Shown: positions 44,555 through 54,082 of the stretch, piece after piece
Numbering within the stretch: position 1 is the first letter of the stretch
Layout of the letters: each line of letters starts with the position of its first letter
DNA from: Lumbricus terrestris
Lineage: Eukaryota; Annelida; Clitellata; Crassiclitellata; Lumbricidae
Assembly (NCBI GenBank): GCA_949752735.1
Contig: OX457050.1
Span: 41,564,784-41,628,783 of the forward strand
Reading direction: 5' to 3'
Length of the DNA stretch: 64,000 nucleotides
The notes under the pieces: generated by a model
What the model saw: only the letters and a program-made list of their open reading frames with translations
Database searches by the model: none
Told to the model about the DNA's origin: nothing
Program-made: the position numbers and the translations under genes

Positions 44555-45745
44555 AAGACACATGATCAACACCAATGTGACAGAGAAGCAAGAAATAATT
44601 TGACAAAGTAAAGTGCAGTGAGCTTATCTCTGCATCACAAAACTTATGATTGATTGAACTGTATCTATATTGATCTATAAATTCATATAGCACCTCTCAA
44701 AGTGCACACCAATCAGATTAAATGAATATGCAATGCAAAGTCATTTTCCTTGACTACTTTCTGGAATTAAGGTAAATCCATACTGAATCACAGTAAGAAG
44801 ACCACAATCGCATTGTTTTCACAAAGGAGTCATCACTACCTTTATCCTTACAAGTATTTCAAATTCATCGATGAAATCTTTACTTTCCTTTATGTTTTCT
44901 ATTTTGTTTGAAGCTAGCTAGCTTTGAAATTTGGTCTAGCTTCTCATATCTTGTATATTGCTGCTAATATCAGCAGCATACGATTGACTGTCTAGGAATA
45001 TTTCAAGGAGCATCCTGTTACAGTATCAATTTTGCTGGTGCGCTCTCATTGCCCTGTTATAATGACATTGATGATGACTATTATGTAGAGCCAAAGAGGC
45101 AATTCCGGTATGATTTGCCCCAAAACACCCTCGAATCCCTCGATCATCATTATGCCAATGCCACCCATATAATGACTGGGAAGGTCCCCAGATGTGTTAC
45201 AACTTTTAAATATTGGACAGTATTGTTCTATATATTTTGTCATGGGCTCTTTTGGCAGCTGCCAGATCCATGGTTACATATTATTATTTAATTCTTTGTT
45301 CATTTGTGGTAGTTGTTGCCATGGAAGTCACTAAGCATTGCTGAATTGTAGCATTTGTCTTTGACGGACGGGACTAAGGCCACATTAAAGCTAGTGTGGG
45401 CCAGGGTGCTGATTACCCTCCAAAGCCTCCCTCTCACAGCCCACCGGTCCGCCATGCACATGTTCATAACTGTGGGTCTTTTGAAACTGCAGGCTCTGGT
45501 ACTTCTGCACCATCAGCAATCACCTAATTGTGGACTTGGACTGGAGGTATTATGGGAGCAATATAACCAGCCCCAGAGTTTACGACTTCCAAACCTTGAG
45601 CAGTTTTTGAAGATCGTCCATTCCAGTCTGGAACCGTGCAAAATGAGTGATTGGAAAGTGCTCTGCAGACTATCCATTACTCCATTAGTCTTTGAGAACA
45701 TATCTTTTTAAGGTTATTATAGTTTACATGTGTGATAAAATATAC
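44555..45745. other. unassigned sequence, two weak open frames
   Basis: 45049-45291 and 45355-45711 are open on the plus strand, and the second is GC-richer, but neither product shows a motif I know and neither has splice support. They probably belong to the surrounding inserted element. Confidence 0.3.
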
Positions 45746-45749
45746 ATAT

Positions 45750-46790
45750 TTTGTGTTTTGGTGGCCATATTGGCATTCATATTGGTAGTCAGTGACTATA
45801 GTCACTCTATTTCCACTGTGAGAAATTACTTTCTTCTTGGCCTTGAGATTATTAAACTGGATTTTCATTTGCTATTTTAGCTTACTTCCAGTCTGGGACC
45901 ATGAATGAGTGATTGAAAGTGCTCTGCAGACTATCCCACTGACCTATGCATGTATGTTTGGCGGCCATAATGACCGCCATCTTGAGTTATAAAATTAACC
46001 ACACGATTGTTACAGTGAGAATGCACTACCTTGGCCAGTTGGCCTTGAGAATATTAAATTATACACTAAATTTGTTATTTTAGCTTATTAATTATTTTAT
46101 AAAGCTGATATATTCATATTTTTGGTTTTTAAGGCCATATTGGCCGCCATCTTGGATTGTGACATTACTACAATATTGCCACTATGATAAATCGATTCCG
46201 TGGCCTTTAGAATATTAAATTTGACACTAAATTTGTTATTTTACCTTACTTATGAGCTTACACATGCATATTTTTGTGCTTTTGCGGCCATATTGGCCGC
46301 CATCTTGGATTGTTGCATTACTACAATATTACCACTATGATAAATCGATTCTGTGGTCTTGAGAACATTAATTTTGACACTAAATTTGTTGTTTTATCTT
46401 ACTTGTAAGCTGGCATATGCGTAGTTTTGTGTTTTGGCAGCCATATTGGCCGCCATCTTGGATAGCAACATTACTACGCTATTGGTACTACGATAAATCG
46501 ATTCTTTGTCCTTTAAATTGCTGGATTCGACACTTTATTTGTTTCTTTAGTTTACCTATGAACTGATATATGCATACATATTTTTTTCATACTTTAGGCG
46601 GCCATATTGGCCGCCATTTTGGATTTCAGCATTACCACACTGTTGCTAATGCGAGAAATAGATTCCTTGGCCTTGAGAATATTAAATTTGGCACTTCATT
46701 TGTTATTTTAGCTTACCCATGAGCAGATATATACATATATTTAGTATTTTAGAAGCCATATTGGCCGCCATCTTGAAAGTGCGTTAACTT
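45750..46790 (+). repeat. tandem array, ~155-bp unit, each with GGCCGCCATCTTGG
   Basis: TGGCCGCCAT (or a one-base variant) occurs at 45970, 46141, 46293, 46446, 46608 and 46761, 152-171 bp apart, with a weaker copy near 45756. Each is preceded by gccatatt and followed by the shared block ..acactaaatttgttattttagctta. Six to seven units. Confidence 0.85.
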
Positions 46791-46891
46791 TTGATTCCAA
46801 CCCATAATGCTTACAGACTCGCTTGATTCTTATTTGGCTATGTCTGTACTACATGGAAAACCTTGTCTGCGTTCCCCCACTTCCAAATAGA

Positions 46892-47355
46892 TACCCTCTA
46901 TAGGTCAGATACTGGTCTAATAGTAGCGCTTTTACGAAAAAGCACTTAGATACGGTTGCATTTGGACCAGCGATTAGTGTTTACGCTAGCATTCCTCAGG
47001 CTATAAATGCTAAAGTTTTCACACAAGTATTATTTGATAGAATGAGATTCGATACCAATTGTTGCTTCGTCAGTTCGAATCGTTTCATTCCCGGGAAATC
47101 CGGATATTATACCGTTTCGATGTATGTGGAATTTAGGGATAATGAAAATTACGGTAACGTTAACCTATACAAAAATGGAACATCGTACATGCAGATTGCC
47201 GGTGGCGGAGGTACGGCTAAATCGTATAATAATGCAACAGGTAATACCATAGTTTACCTAACTAATACCGATTACCTCGAGATATTTGCTTTTTCGTTCA
47301 ATGTGGTAAACATATTTGGCAGAGACTTTTCAGCCGCATACTTACGACCTTGATT
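46892..47355 (+). pseudogene. Polinton fibre-like protein, C-terminal C1q/TNF-like head
   Basis: The frame resumes after the 4.7 kb insertion. The last ~103 codons (47042-47353) have the pattern of a trimeric jelly-roll head of C1q/TNF type: FIPGKSGYYTVSMYVEF, a GGG loop, then TDYLEIFAF and a terminal AAYLRP. Such heads cap fibre proteins, so this is probably the 3' end of the gene begun at 40406. The upstream part (46892-47040) has an in-frame TAG near 46901. Alternative: a separate C1q-like protein; the uninterrupted lead-in argues for fibre. Confidence 0.7.
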
Positions 47356-47449
47356 TTTCTAAAATTCGAAACCAAATTTAGTTTTGAATTTATACATTTT
47401 AGCAGTCTAGTAAATCTGTTACAACAGCACCATCGCGGTTTCTCTCATG

Positions 47450-47870
47450 AACTTTAATTTCGTATCTGGTTCTCCATAATCGGCCATCGAACGCTAAGAT
47501 TGTTCGCCAGCTTGTACGTGAAAATGCAAGTTTGTAGAAATTTAATTTGGGTAATGTTTAAGAGTTTGTGTTCGAAGAATAACGGATTGGTGTGTGAATT
47601 TGGGGGAGATTTAGTTATGACTCTTATAGCCTTTTTTGAAGGATCCTTATACCGTTAAGATGAGAGTCGTATGTAGAAGTCCAGGTCATATTGCAGTAAG
47701 TAAGATATGGGTATATGAAGGTATAATAGAGACCCCGTAGAATATGAAGTGGAAGAAGATAAGACACTCGTTTTATGATGCCTAAGTTCTTCTTAATTTT
47801 GTTGCTAATTTTAAAAAATGTATGTTTTCCACTTCAGGTGCTGGTCAATTACCGATTATCTTGCTGTTAT
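47450..47870 (-). pseudogene. LINE reverse transcriptase C-terminal fragment
   Basis: The minus strand encodes IKKNLGIIKRVSYLLPLHIL, then a YPYLTYC motif and IRILQKRAIRVI after small frameshifts, then WPIMENQIRN; this is the usual end of CR1/jockey-like LINE ORF2. It lies immediately downstream of the Polinton fibre end. Confidence 0.6.
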
Positions 47871-48319
47871 GCATACCTCAGCACCTTTTCTTTTTAGTTT
47901 TGGTTCTTGTTTTCTTAATTTGTTTTCATATATCCTTTTTTTACTAGGCTAGGTACTGCACCTGTGTTTCAATTTAATTTTGTTTTATAATTTTGTACTG
48001 ATTGTGTTGCTATTTTGTTGTATAATATTGGTCAGTGCTATTCATATTGGTCAGTGCTATTCATATGGTCTCAACAGAACTTTTTTGTTTACAACTGTGT
48101 GACATGTATCGTTGACTGAAATGTAAATGTAATTTAGGGGCCAGGTTGATATAAGCTTTTAGCTTTTTCCGGGCTTCCTGTTGCTCAGAGACCGTTTCTG
48201 TATCTAATACTTGTACACATGTTCTTTTTGTTTCTTTGGCAATAAATAAATAAATAATAAAATAATAATAAATAATGTAGACACCCAAAAATTTTGTTGA
48301 GGATACTTGAGGAATAACA

Positions 48320-48770
48320 ATATTTTTTAAGACAATTTGACTATTGTCATAGGGTATGGAATTTCCTGTGGAACGAAAGACAATGCAATTTGATTTTTTT
48401 GCGTTAAAAAAGTACCTCTAATGCTATAGTGTTCAAGTTTAGTTAGGTGGATATTATGGTCAACAGAGTCAAAGGCCTTGGCGAGATCAAGGAAAATTCC
48501 AATAGAATATTCATTTTTGTCCATCGCAGCAGCTATCCTGTCTTGGATATCCAGTAGGGACATTGAAGTTGAGTGTCCAGATTGGAAACCATGCCGTGAA
48601 GGGTATAGGATAGATTTATGAGTAATGTAGGAAAAAAGGCGATCATACATAACTCTTTCAAAGAATTTAGAAAAAATGGCAACACCGAAATAGGTCTATT
48701 ATAGTTAGCTATATCATTTTTAGAACCTTGTTTATGAATTGGGACGACTTTTGCAATTTTGATTTCAGTG
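48320..48770 (-). pseudogene. LINE reverse transcriptase N-terminal palm fragment
   Basis: Two minus-strand frames overlap across a frameshift near 48650. They carry KVVPIHKQGSKNDIANYNRP and FFNSLKELCM-like sequence, then GFQSGHSTSMSLLDI and FLDLAKAFDSVDHNI, the conserved RT blocks 2-4. It may belong with 47450-47870, but the sequence between them is AT-rich and unaligned. It ends where plus-strand gypsy sequence begins. Confidence 0.75.
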
Positions 48771-49310
48771 GCCGAACCACCGAACATTGGAGTGCAACCA
48801 GCAAAGTACTTGAAGAATCTAAGAGCAGACATGGAAAAGGCATTGACATTCGCTGAAAGTTGTGCTGAAGAAAAGCAAAAACAATACGCCAGTCAATATA
48901 ACAAAAGAGCAAAAGATAAAGAATTCGTACCAGGAGAAAACGTCATCGTGTTGTATCCAACATCAACCAATAAATTGATCTCACGATGGCATGGTCCATG
49001 TAGTGTCTTGCAAAGAAGATCCAACTATTCGTATCTCGTGGACAGGAACGAAAATGGTCGACGAATTGTTCATGCCAACAAGATGAGAAAGTTCATCACA
49101 AGATCATTGTCGTGTGGTCTGATCGTGGAAGAGGATGACGAATTTGAATCAGTGGTAGAATTACCGCTGAAAGAAGACCATTCAGAGGCAAAACAGAAAT
49201 CACTCCAATTGGATTATGAACAAATTGGACACCTTACGAGCGAACAACATAAACAATTGCTTGAAATACTGAATCGTTATGCAGACAGATTTTCGAGTGC
49301 TCTTACCATT
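48770..49310 (+). pseudogene. Gmr1-like Ty3/gypsy: integrase C-terminus followed by RT start
   Basis: The frame begins in the integrase tail (EKQKQYASQYNKRAKDKEF; then a GPY/F-type module with SRWHGPCSVLQRRSNYSYLV). It continues through an acidic linker into HLTSEQHKQLLEILNRYADR, the usual lead-in to a Ty3/gypsy reverse transcriptase (L...Q...LL..Y.D.FS). In most Ty3/gypsy elements RT precedes integrase; integrase first is the order of Gmr1-like elements. The frame is cut near 49310 by minus-strand LINE sequence, so RT itself is missing and no LTR is seen. Confidence 0.7.
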
Positions 49311-49339
49311 CTTTTCTTTGTTTCCATGCTCACGTAATT

Positions 49340-51125
49340 ATCCTTCCAAATAATTCCTTATAGACCGTTCATTGCCGCTTCCCCATTGTTACCCTCCGTC
49401 TTATTTCCATATCACTTCTTCCCTCCTTCTCTATCATAGATCCCAGGAATGAGAAGCTCGATACTACCTCTATCGTTTCTCCATCCACCTCAAAGTTTTC
49501 CCATGTTGCAGTTGTCATAACCTTTGTTTTCTTTACATTGAAGTATAGTCCCGCCTTTTCGCTTTCCTTCCTGACTCTTCTTATTAACTCGGCCAGGTCG
49601 TCCCTCTTCCCTGCCAATAATGTCGTATCATCGGCGTATCTCAAGTTATTCAGTATTTTCCCCGCTATCCTTACCTCCTCTGTTGCCTCCGCCTATCCCG
49701 CCCTCCTCATAATTCTCTCAGCATACAGATTGCACAGGAAAGGGGACAAAATGCACCTCTGCCTCACTCCTTTTCTTATTTTAAATTTCCCTGTGTCTCC
49801 ATATTCAGTTCTTTTTAGCGCCTCTTGATTCACATAAAGGCCTTTCAGTAGTTTAACCAGATGCTTCGGAATTCCCATCTCGATTAGCGTCCTCCACAGT
49901 AATGTATGGTCTATGCAATCAAACGCCTTGCTGTAGTGTATAAAACACATATGCACCTCTTGGCCGTACTCCCTCTGTCTCTCCATAATCTACCTTATAT
50001 TGACGATGTGATCACGCGTTCCTCGCGCCTTCCTGAATCCCGCTTGGCTGGCTGGTAATTCCATTTCAATTGTCTTCTCCATTCTTTTGTGGATTATTTT
50101 GAGGAGTATTTTGCTCGTGTGCTATATCATCGCTATCGTTCGTTAATTTCCACACTCTCTCGCGTCTCCTTTCTTGAATATTGGTATGAACACTGACCTT
50201 TTCCAGTCCTCCGGCCACTCCCCAGTTCTCCAGATTTGATTGCATAGCTTTGTAATAGTCCTCACCACTGCTTCATCTCCCGCTTTTACCAATTCTATAG
50301 GTATTCCGTCATGTTCTGGCGCTTTGTTGTCCTTTAGCTGTTTTATCACTCACTCCACCTCTGCTTCCATTATCTCTGGTTCGTTTTCAACTTCCTCTAT
50401 TTTGATGTTTTCCTTCTCGACACGTTCGTCCTCCTTGCATAGCTCTTCCGTATACTCTCTCCACCTTTCTTTCATCTCCTCCTCATCTCCTATTATCTTC
50501 CCATCCTTCGTCTTAAGTGAACCCATTCTAGGGCTTGCTGTCTTCGTTATTTCCTTTATCTTTGCAAACAGTTCTTTAGTTCTTCCTTTCTTCCCTTCAT
50601 CCTCCAGCTCCCTGCACATTACCTTGAGATGGTTTTCCTTAACCTCCCTTGCCTTCTTTTGGAAGGCCTTATTCAATGTTTTTACCCTATCCCTGTTCCC
50701 TTCCTTCTTTGCTTGTCTCCTTTCCATTGCCACCTCAATGTCCTCTTTGGATAACCATGGGGTAATTTTTGCTTGACGTTTTCTTTAGTACATGTTTCTC
50801 CGCAGCCTCCTGAATCGCAGTTTTCATCTTTGTCCATAACTTCGTATCCTCCTCTTCCGTTGTATCGTCTCTCTCTAAGATATCAAACCTATTTTTTTTA
50901 TCTTCACCCCGTATTCTGGTGTTATTCCTTTGCAATCGAAACTGGTCAGTCTTTTACCTCTCTTCATCTTCTTTAAATTTAGCTGCAATGTGGCCACTAT
51001 TATCTCGTGGTCTGTTACGCAATCTGCCCCCGGTTTTGTTCTTACATTCTTTATCGTGCTCTTCCATCTTTTGTTCACCACCACGTACTCGATCTGATTC
51101 CTGTGTTTTCCATCTGGTCTCACCT
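49340..51125 (-). pseudogene. LINE ORF2 (endonuclease end and RT), frame-broken
   Basis: Minus-strand frames read in order: 50875-51123 endonuclease end (RNQIEYVVVNKRWKSTIKN, then CVTDHEIIVATL); 50350-50935 a charged linker; 50143-50349 RT block DNKAPEHDGIPIELVKAG; 49693-49986 YSKAFDCIDHTLLWRTLIEM and GVRQRCILSPFLCNLYAE; 49369-49644 MRYADDTTLLAG, the catalytic box, and FSFLGSMIEKEG. At least four frameshifts or stops separate them. It is truncated after the RT palm and joins the gypsy fragment. Related in type to the LINE at 21960-22790. Confidence 0.85.
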
Positions 51126-51379
51126 TTGGCGACTATCGCTGTTTTACTTTTTGGATACATCATGACTTTTTCTTGGCAGAAGATAGGGGGTGGTTTGCCA
51201 TTGCCTTCCCCCCGTTTGCCATCCGTGCCCGTTCGTTCACCACTCCATACGGAGGGGCTGCTAACAGGTCGCCCCACGAGAAGGTGGGCACGGTGGACTT
51301 TGATTCGCCAGCCCAGGTCGGTTCCAAGTCTACGCTCCAATTGGAGTCGTCGGTCAGGTCTCCTCCCTGCTTTACTCAC
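50954..51379 (-). other. open frame overlapping the LINE 5' region
   Basis: A 141-codon frame begins about 250 bp upstream of the recognisable endonuclease sequence and overlaps it in another frame. Basic and low-complexity, no motif. It may be LINE upstream sequence. Confidence 0.2.
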
Positions 51380-51399
51380 GTGAATGAGTGACTGACAAA

Positions 51400-52100
51400 C
51401 ATTTGCGACCCCCGTGTAGAAAAGGCGTGTAAAAAAGAGTGTAGGTCTAGTGGAGAGAGTTTGATAAGATGGCGAAGTTGTCTTAACGTTGAGTTGTTTT
51501 GATACAGTGATTGTTGTTTCGTTTATGTTTCCTTGCGATTGATGGATTTTTGAAGTACAGAAATACGAAGAACTTGTGTTTGCGTAACAATGTTGAAGAA
51601 CTGCAGATTAACTTATAACTAGCCATTAGCTACCGAAGTAAAGTTAAGTGATTGGATAGGCTCACAAGAACATTAAGTCGGTCTTCTGTCATTGTATTCC
51701 GAATAGTAGTTATTAGTTAACGTTTGCTTTGCTTTCGAGAAAGCTCTTTCGGGTTTAGCACCACAAACTGGAATTGTTGCCAATAGAGTCAACATGGTGT
51801 GTACTGCACTGTTGGAAGAGCATCAGCAGGACATGAATTCAAAGTCTTAATTACTGAAGTATATGAAGATGTGGTGCTAAAACCTTCTTTCGTACGACAC
51901 ATTGCGTAATGTGGGGTGGGGCCAAGTTCTGTCAAAATTTCAAATCGGGGGCCATGGTCGGATTGGCTCCCCTGGATCCACCCCTGATTAATAGTTATTT
52001 GTTTGAAACTAGTTGTAAGTGCTGTTAGTGTTAATATTTTAACATTTTACTATGAATATATACACGAATAGACATACATTTTATGTCATAAATCATAGTC
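51400..52100. other. no gene; contains one hAT-like terminus
   Basis: AT-rich. Near 51955-51992 there is ccatggtcggattggctccc..ctggatccacccctg, a hAT-type right end that also occurs near 41410-41440 and 52660. No matching left end or duplication was found. Confidence 0.35.
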
Positions 52101-52104
52101 GGAT

Positions 52105-52440
52105 ACTAATGTAATGTAATGTAATTAGTAACTTCTATAGTGCCGCTCGCAACCAAGGCCATTCAGTAGCGCTCCCAGTGCGATAACCCCTAGAGAAAAA
52201 AATAGGTCTTAAGAAGAGAGAGAGATGTAGATAACGATCCTGAAAGTAGAGTCCCACGCAGAGTGGAGGGAAGAGAATTCCACAAAGAGGGCCCAATGAT
52301 GGTGAAGGATCGAGTTTGAGCAATAGGCCTAGTGGTCCTAGCTCGTGGAACAAACAAGTCAGCCCTGTCCAGAGAGCGGAGTGGTCGATGAGAAGATGCT
52401 GATAGAGGAGAACGAATGAGATCACTGAGATAGACTACAT
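52105..52440 (-). pseudogene. LINE 3' end (C-terminus and (ATTAC)n tail)
   Basis: The minus strand encodes SFTIIGPSLWNSLPSTLRG and SLLKTYFFSRG, the LINE C-terminus, then a 3' tail ending ttacattacattac. The same type of tail ends the SINE at 44339. Confidence 0.65.
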
Positions 52441-52699
52441 CGGTGCAAGACCCAGTTTGGATTTGGGTACCAAAGAAAGGACTTTATACTGTTGATAAGT
52501 TGTTTCTTTTCGTTGGATCATATTAAGACAATGTAATTGTGTAAGAGGCTTAGATTTTAATGACATTTACATGCACATATTAATTCTCCTGGCCATGACT
52601 GACCCCTGCAAAAAATCTTGTGGGCGCCCATGGATGGGGAACACGTCCCATGGAGATTTGGAAAGGGGGGCCATGGCCGGATTGGCCCCCGAATCCGCC

Positions 52700-53110
52700 C
52701 TGCACTGCTTCGCCCTTCAATGACCTCATCATTAAATTTTGCTTACCGTTATTTATCCATTGCTGTCCGCCACACTGGAACAAGCTCCACCATCACTACG
52801 ACAATCATCTGACCCATCCTACGAACTCCCCAAAACTTCACTTCTGACTATTTCTCCACAGGTCTTTCACTCTAAACTCAAAACGCTGCTTTTCACAGAT
52901 CCTATCCTGATACTTCCACTGCACCTACATTCTATGCCGTTTCAACTCTAAACATCATATACCAAAGCCGTCTCTCGAACTCCTCGCCTGACTCTCCGGA
53001 TCTTGACCCCTGACTATCGACTTTGTTTTGACTGAGCGCCTGTGAATAAGCCGGATCCTGCGACCTGGCTTTTGTTGGCGCTGAAGAAATTTCGAGTTTA
53101 CAATTTCGAT
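52700..53110 (+). pseudogene. jockey/CR1-like LINE C-terminus and 3' UTR
   Basis: The plus strand carries QSSDPSYELPKTSLLTISPQ and VFHSKLKTLLF, matching the end of the LINE at 14201-15085, followed by the same 3' UTR (ctctccggatcttgaccc..cgagtttacaatttcgattacgag) and a microsatellite. 5' truncated. Confidence 0.75.
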
Positions 53111-53121
53111 TACGAGTGAGA

Positions 53122-53143
53122 GTGACAGACAGACAGACAGACA

Positions 53144-53219
<76 letters not shown>
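53122..53219. repeat. (AGAC)n(AC)n microsatellite
   Basis: Short AGAC run then about 75 bp of AC, following the LINE 3' end, in the BAF intron about 65 bp from exon 1. Confidence 0.95.
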
Positions 53220-53223
<4 letters not shown>

Positions 53224-53283
53224 TGAGTGATGCATAGTCCAATAAATACTATTATTAGCCTGTAAGCATGAACGAAATCTTAC

Positions 53284-53409
53284 CTTGCCATAGCCTGCGT
53301 TTACCAGTTTTTCTCCAAGGATTTTTCCTATACCAGCTAGTTCTGTGACACGCTTCTCCTTTATTGGATTATTAACAAAAGTATCGTGCTTCTTCGTTGT
53401 GCCTGCCAT
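53284..53409 (-). CDS. BANF1: barrier-to-autointegration factor, exon 1 (N-terminal half)
   Basis: The ATG at 53409 opens 42 codons starting MAGTTKKHDTFVNNPIKEKR and containing VTELAGIGKILGEKL, which is the BAF helix-hairpin-helix (the SLAGIGEVLGKKL segment in human). It ends GYGK directly at a consensus donor (AAG|GTAAGA) in phase 0. The second exon, beginning with the next expected residues (AY), is 23,489 bp away at 29645-29794. The protein is 91 residues, two more than human BAF. Reading past the donor enters the intronic AC repeat. BAF binds double-stranded DNA as a dimer and links chromatin to LEM proteins of the inner nuclear membrane. The start is chosen because it gives the conserved BAF N-terminus and a TATA box lies about 100 bp upstream. 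Confidence 0.9.
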
Positions 53410-53504
53410 GATGGTAGTTTACAAATTTCAATGCTTCAGCAACCTTTCAACCTTTCAGATCAAGGTTTTCGTCGTACATTCTCTGGTGTCTCGAGAGAAT
53501 GACT

Positions 53505-53511
53505 CTTTATA
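53505..53511 (-). promoter_or_regulatory. TATA box of the BAF gene
   Basis: The minus strand reads GCGCCTATAAAGAG about 96-102 nt upstream of the BAF ATG, consistent with a TATA-driven start near 53475. A palindromic cttatcaagataag lies just upstream at about 53519-53534. Confidence 0.55.
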
Positions 53512-54082
53512 GGCGCGGCTTATCAAGATAAGCCGGTGTCACGAGATATTCTATCCCCTTTAAAGCTATCCGGGAGGCGAATTCGTAGAACATACATGGA
53601 TACGAGTACAAGGCTTTGATTACCCAATAGGGAAGCGAGTTATAAATGGCGTGACCTGATTTGTGACCTGATTTGTACGTGAGTAAGTAAATATTCTTAT
53701 TAAATTGGATTAGAAATATTATTTTTCAGTGTCTCAAATTTTGATTAAATGGATACGAAAGGAGCGCGTTTAGAAATTTTAGTAATTAGTCGTAATGATT
53801 ATTCAAGTAACGTGAAATAAAAATACGCGCTGCGAAGAAGGTTCATTGTAGGCCTAATCGATGGCCAGACGAAGTGCACTAGCGTGCGCGGCATAGGATC
53901 AGAGGTTGAAGTTGCATTGATGAAAATAACTCGTGATTAATCGAAAACAGGTTGCTGATGGCCTCGCTGCAAAAATAGACCGAGGAAAAGAGCGTTTCCT
54001 CAATGAAGTTGCATTGATGAAATTAATGCTTATAAAAATTGAAGATGGACACACGAAACAATCGCGTTGCAGAATAGAAACT

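Larger units (their letters stand above)
42199..46891. mobile_element. 4.7 kb inserted element with ~22-bp inverted ends
   Basis: Left TATGGAAATGCGGGGGAACG and right, inverted, TTTGGAAGTGGGGGAACG are imperfect terminal repeats exactly where the fibre coding sequence stops (42198) and resumes (about 46892). Boundaries are approximate and no clean target duplication can be called. The inside contains a foldback, ccagcttctattt monomers, a LINE scrap, a SINE and the 155-bp tandem array. Confidence 0.6.

Noticed and set aside
46608..46622. CCATATTGG in the 155-bp array as an SRF CArG box
   Set aside because: It has five A/T bases between CC and GG, not the required six.
47399..47545. Minus-strand open stretch that might be a further Polinton gene converging on the fibre
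   Set aside because: An overlapping frame matches a LINE C-terminus and continues upstream into clear LINE sequence, so the open stretch is probably chance.
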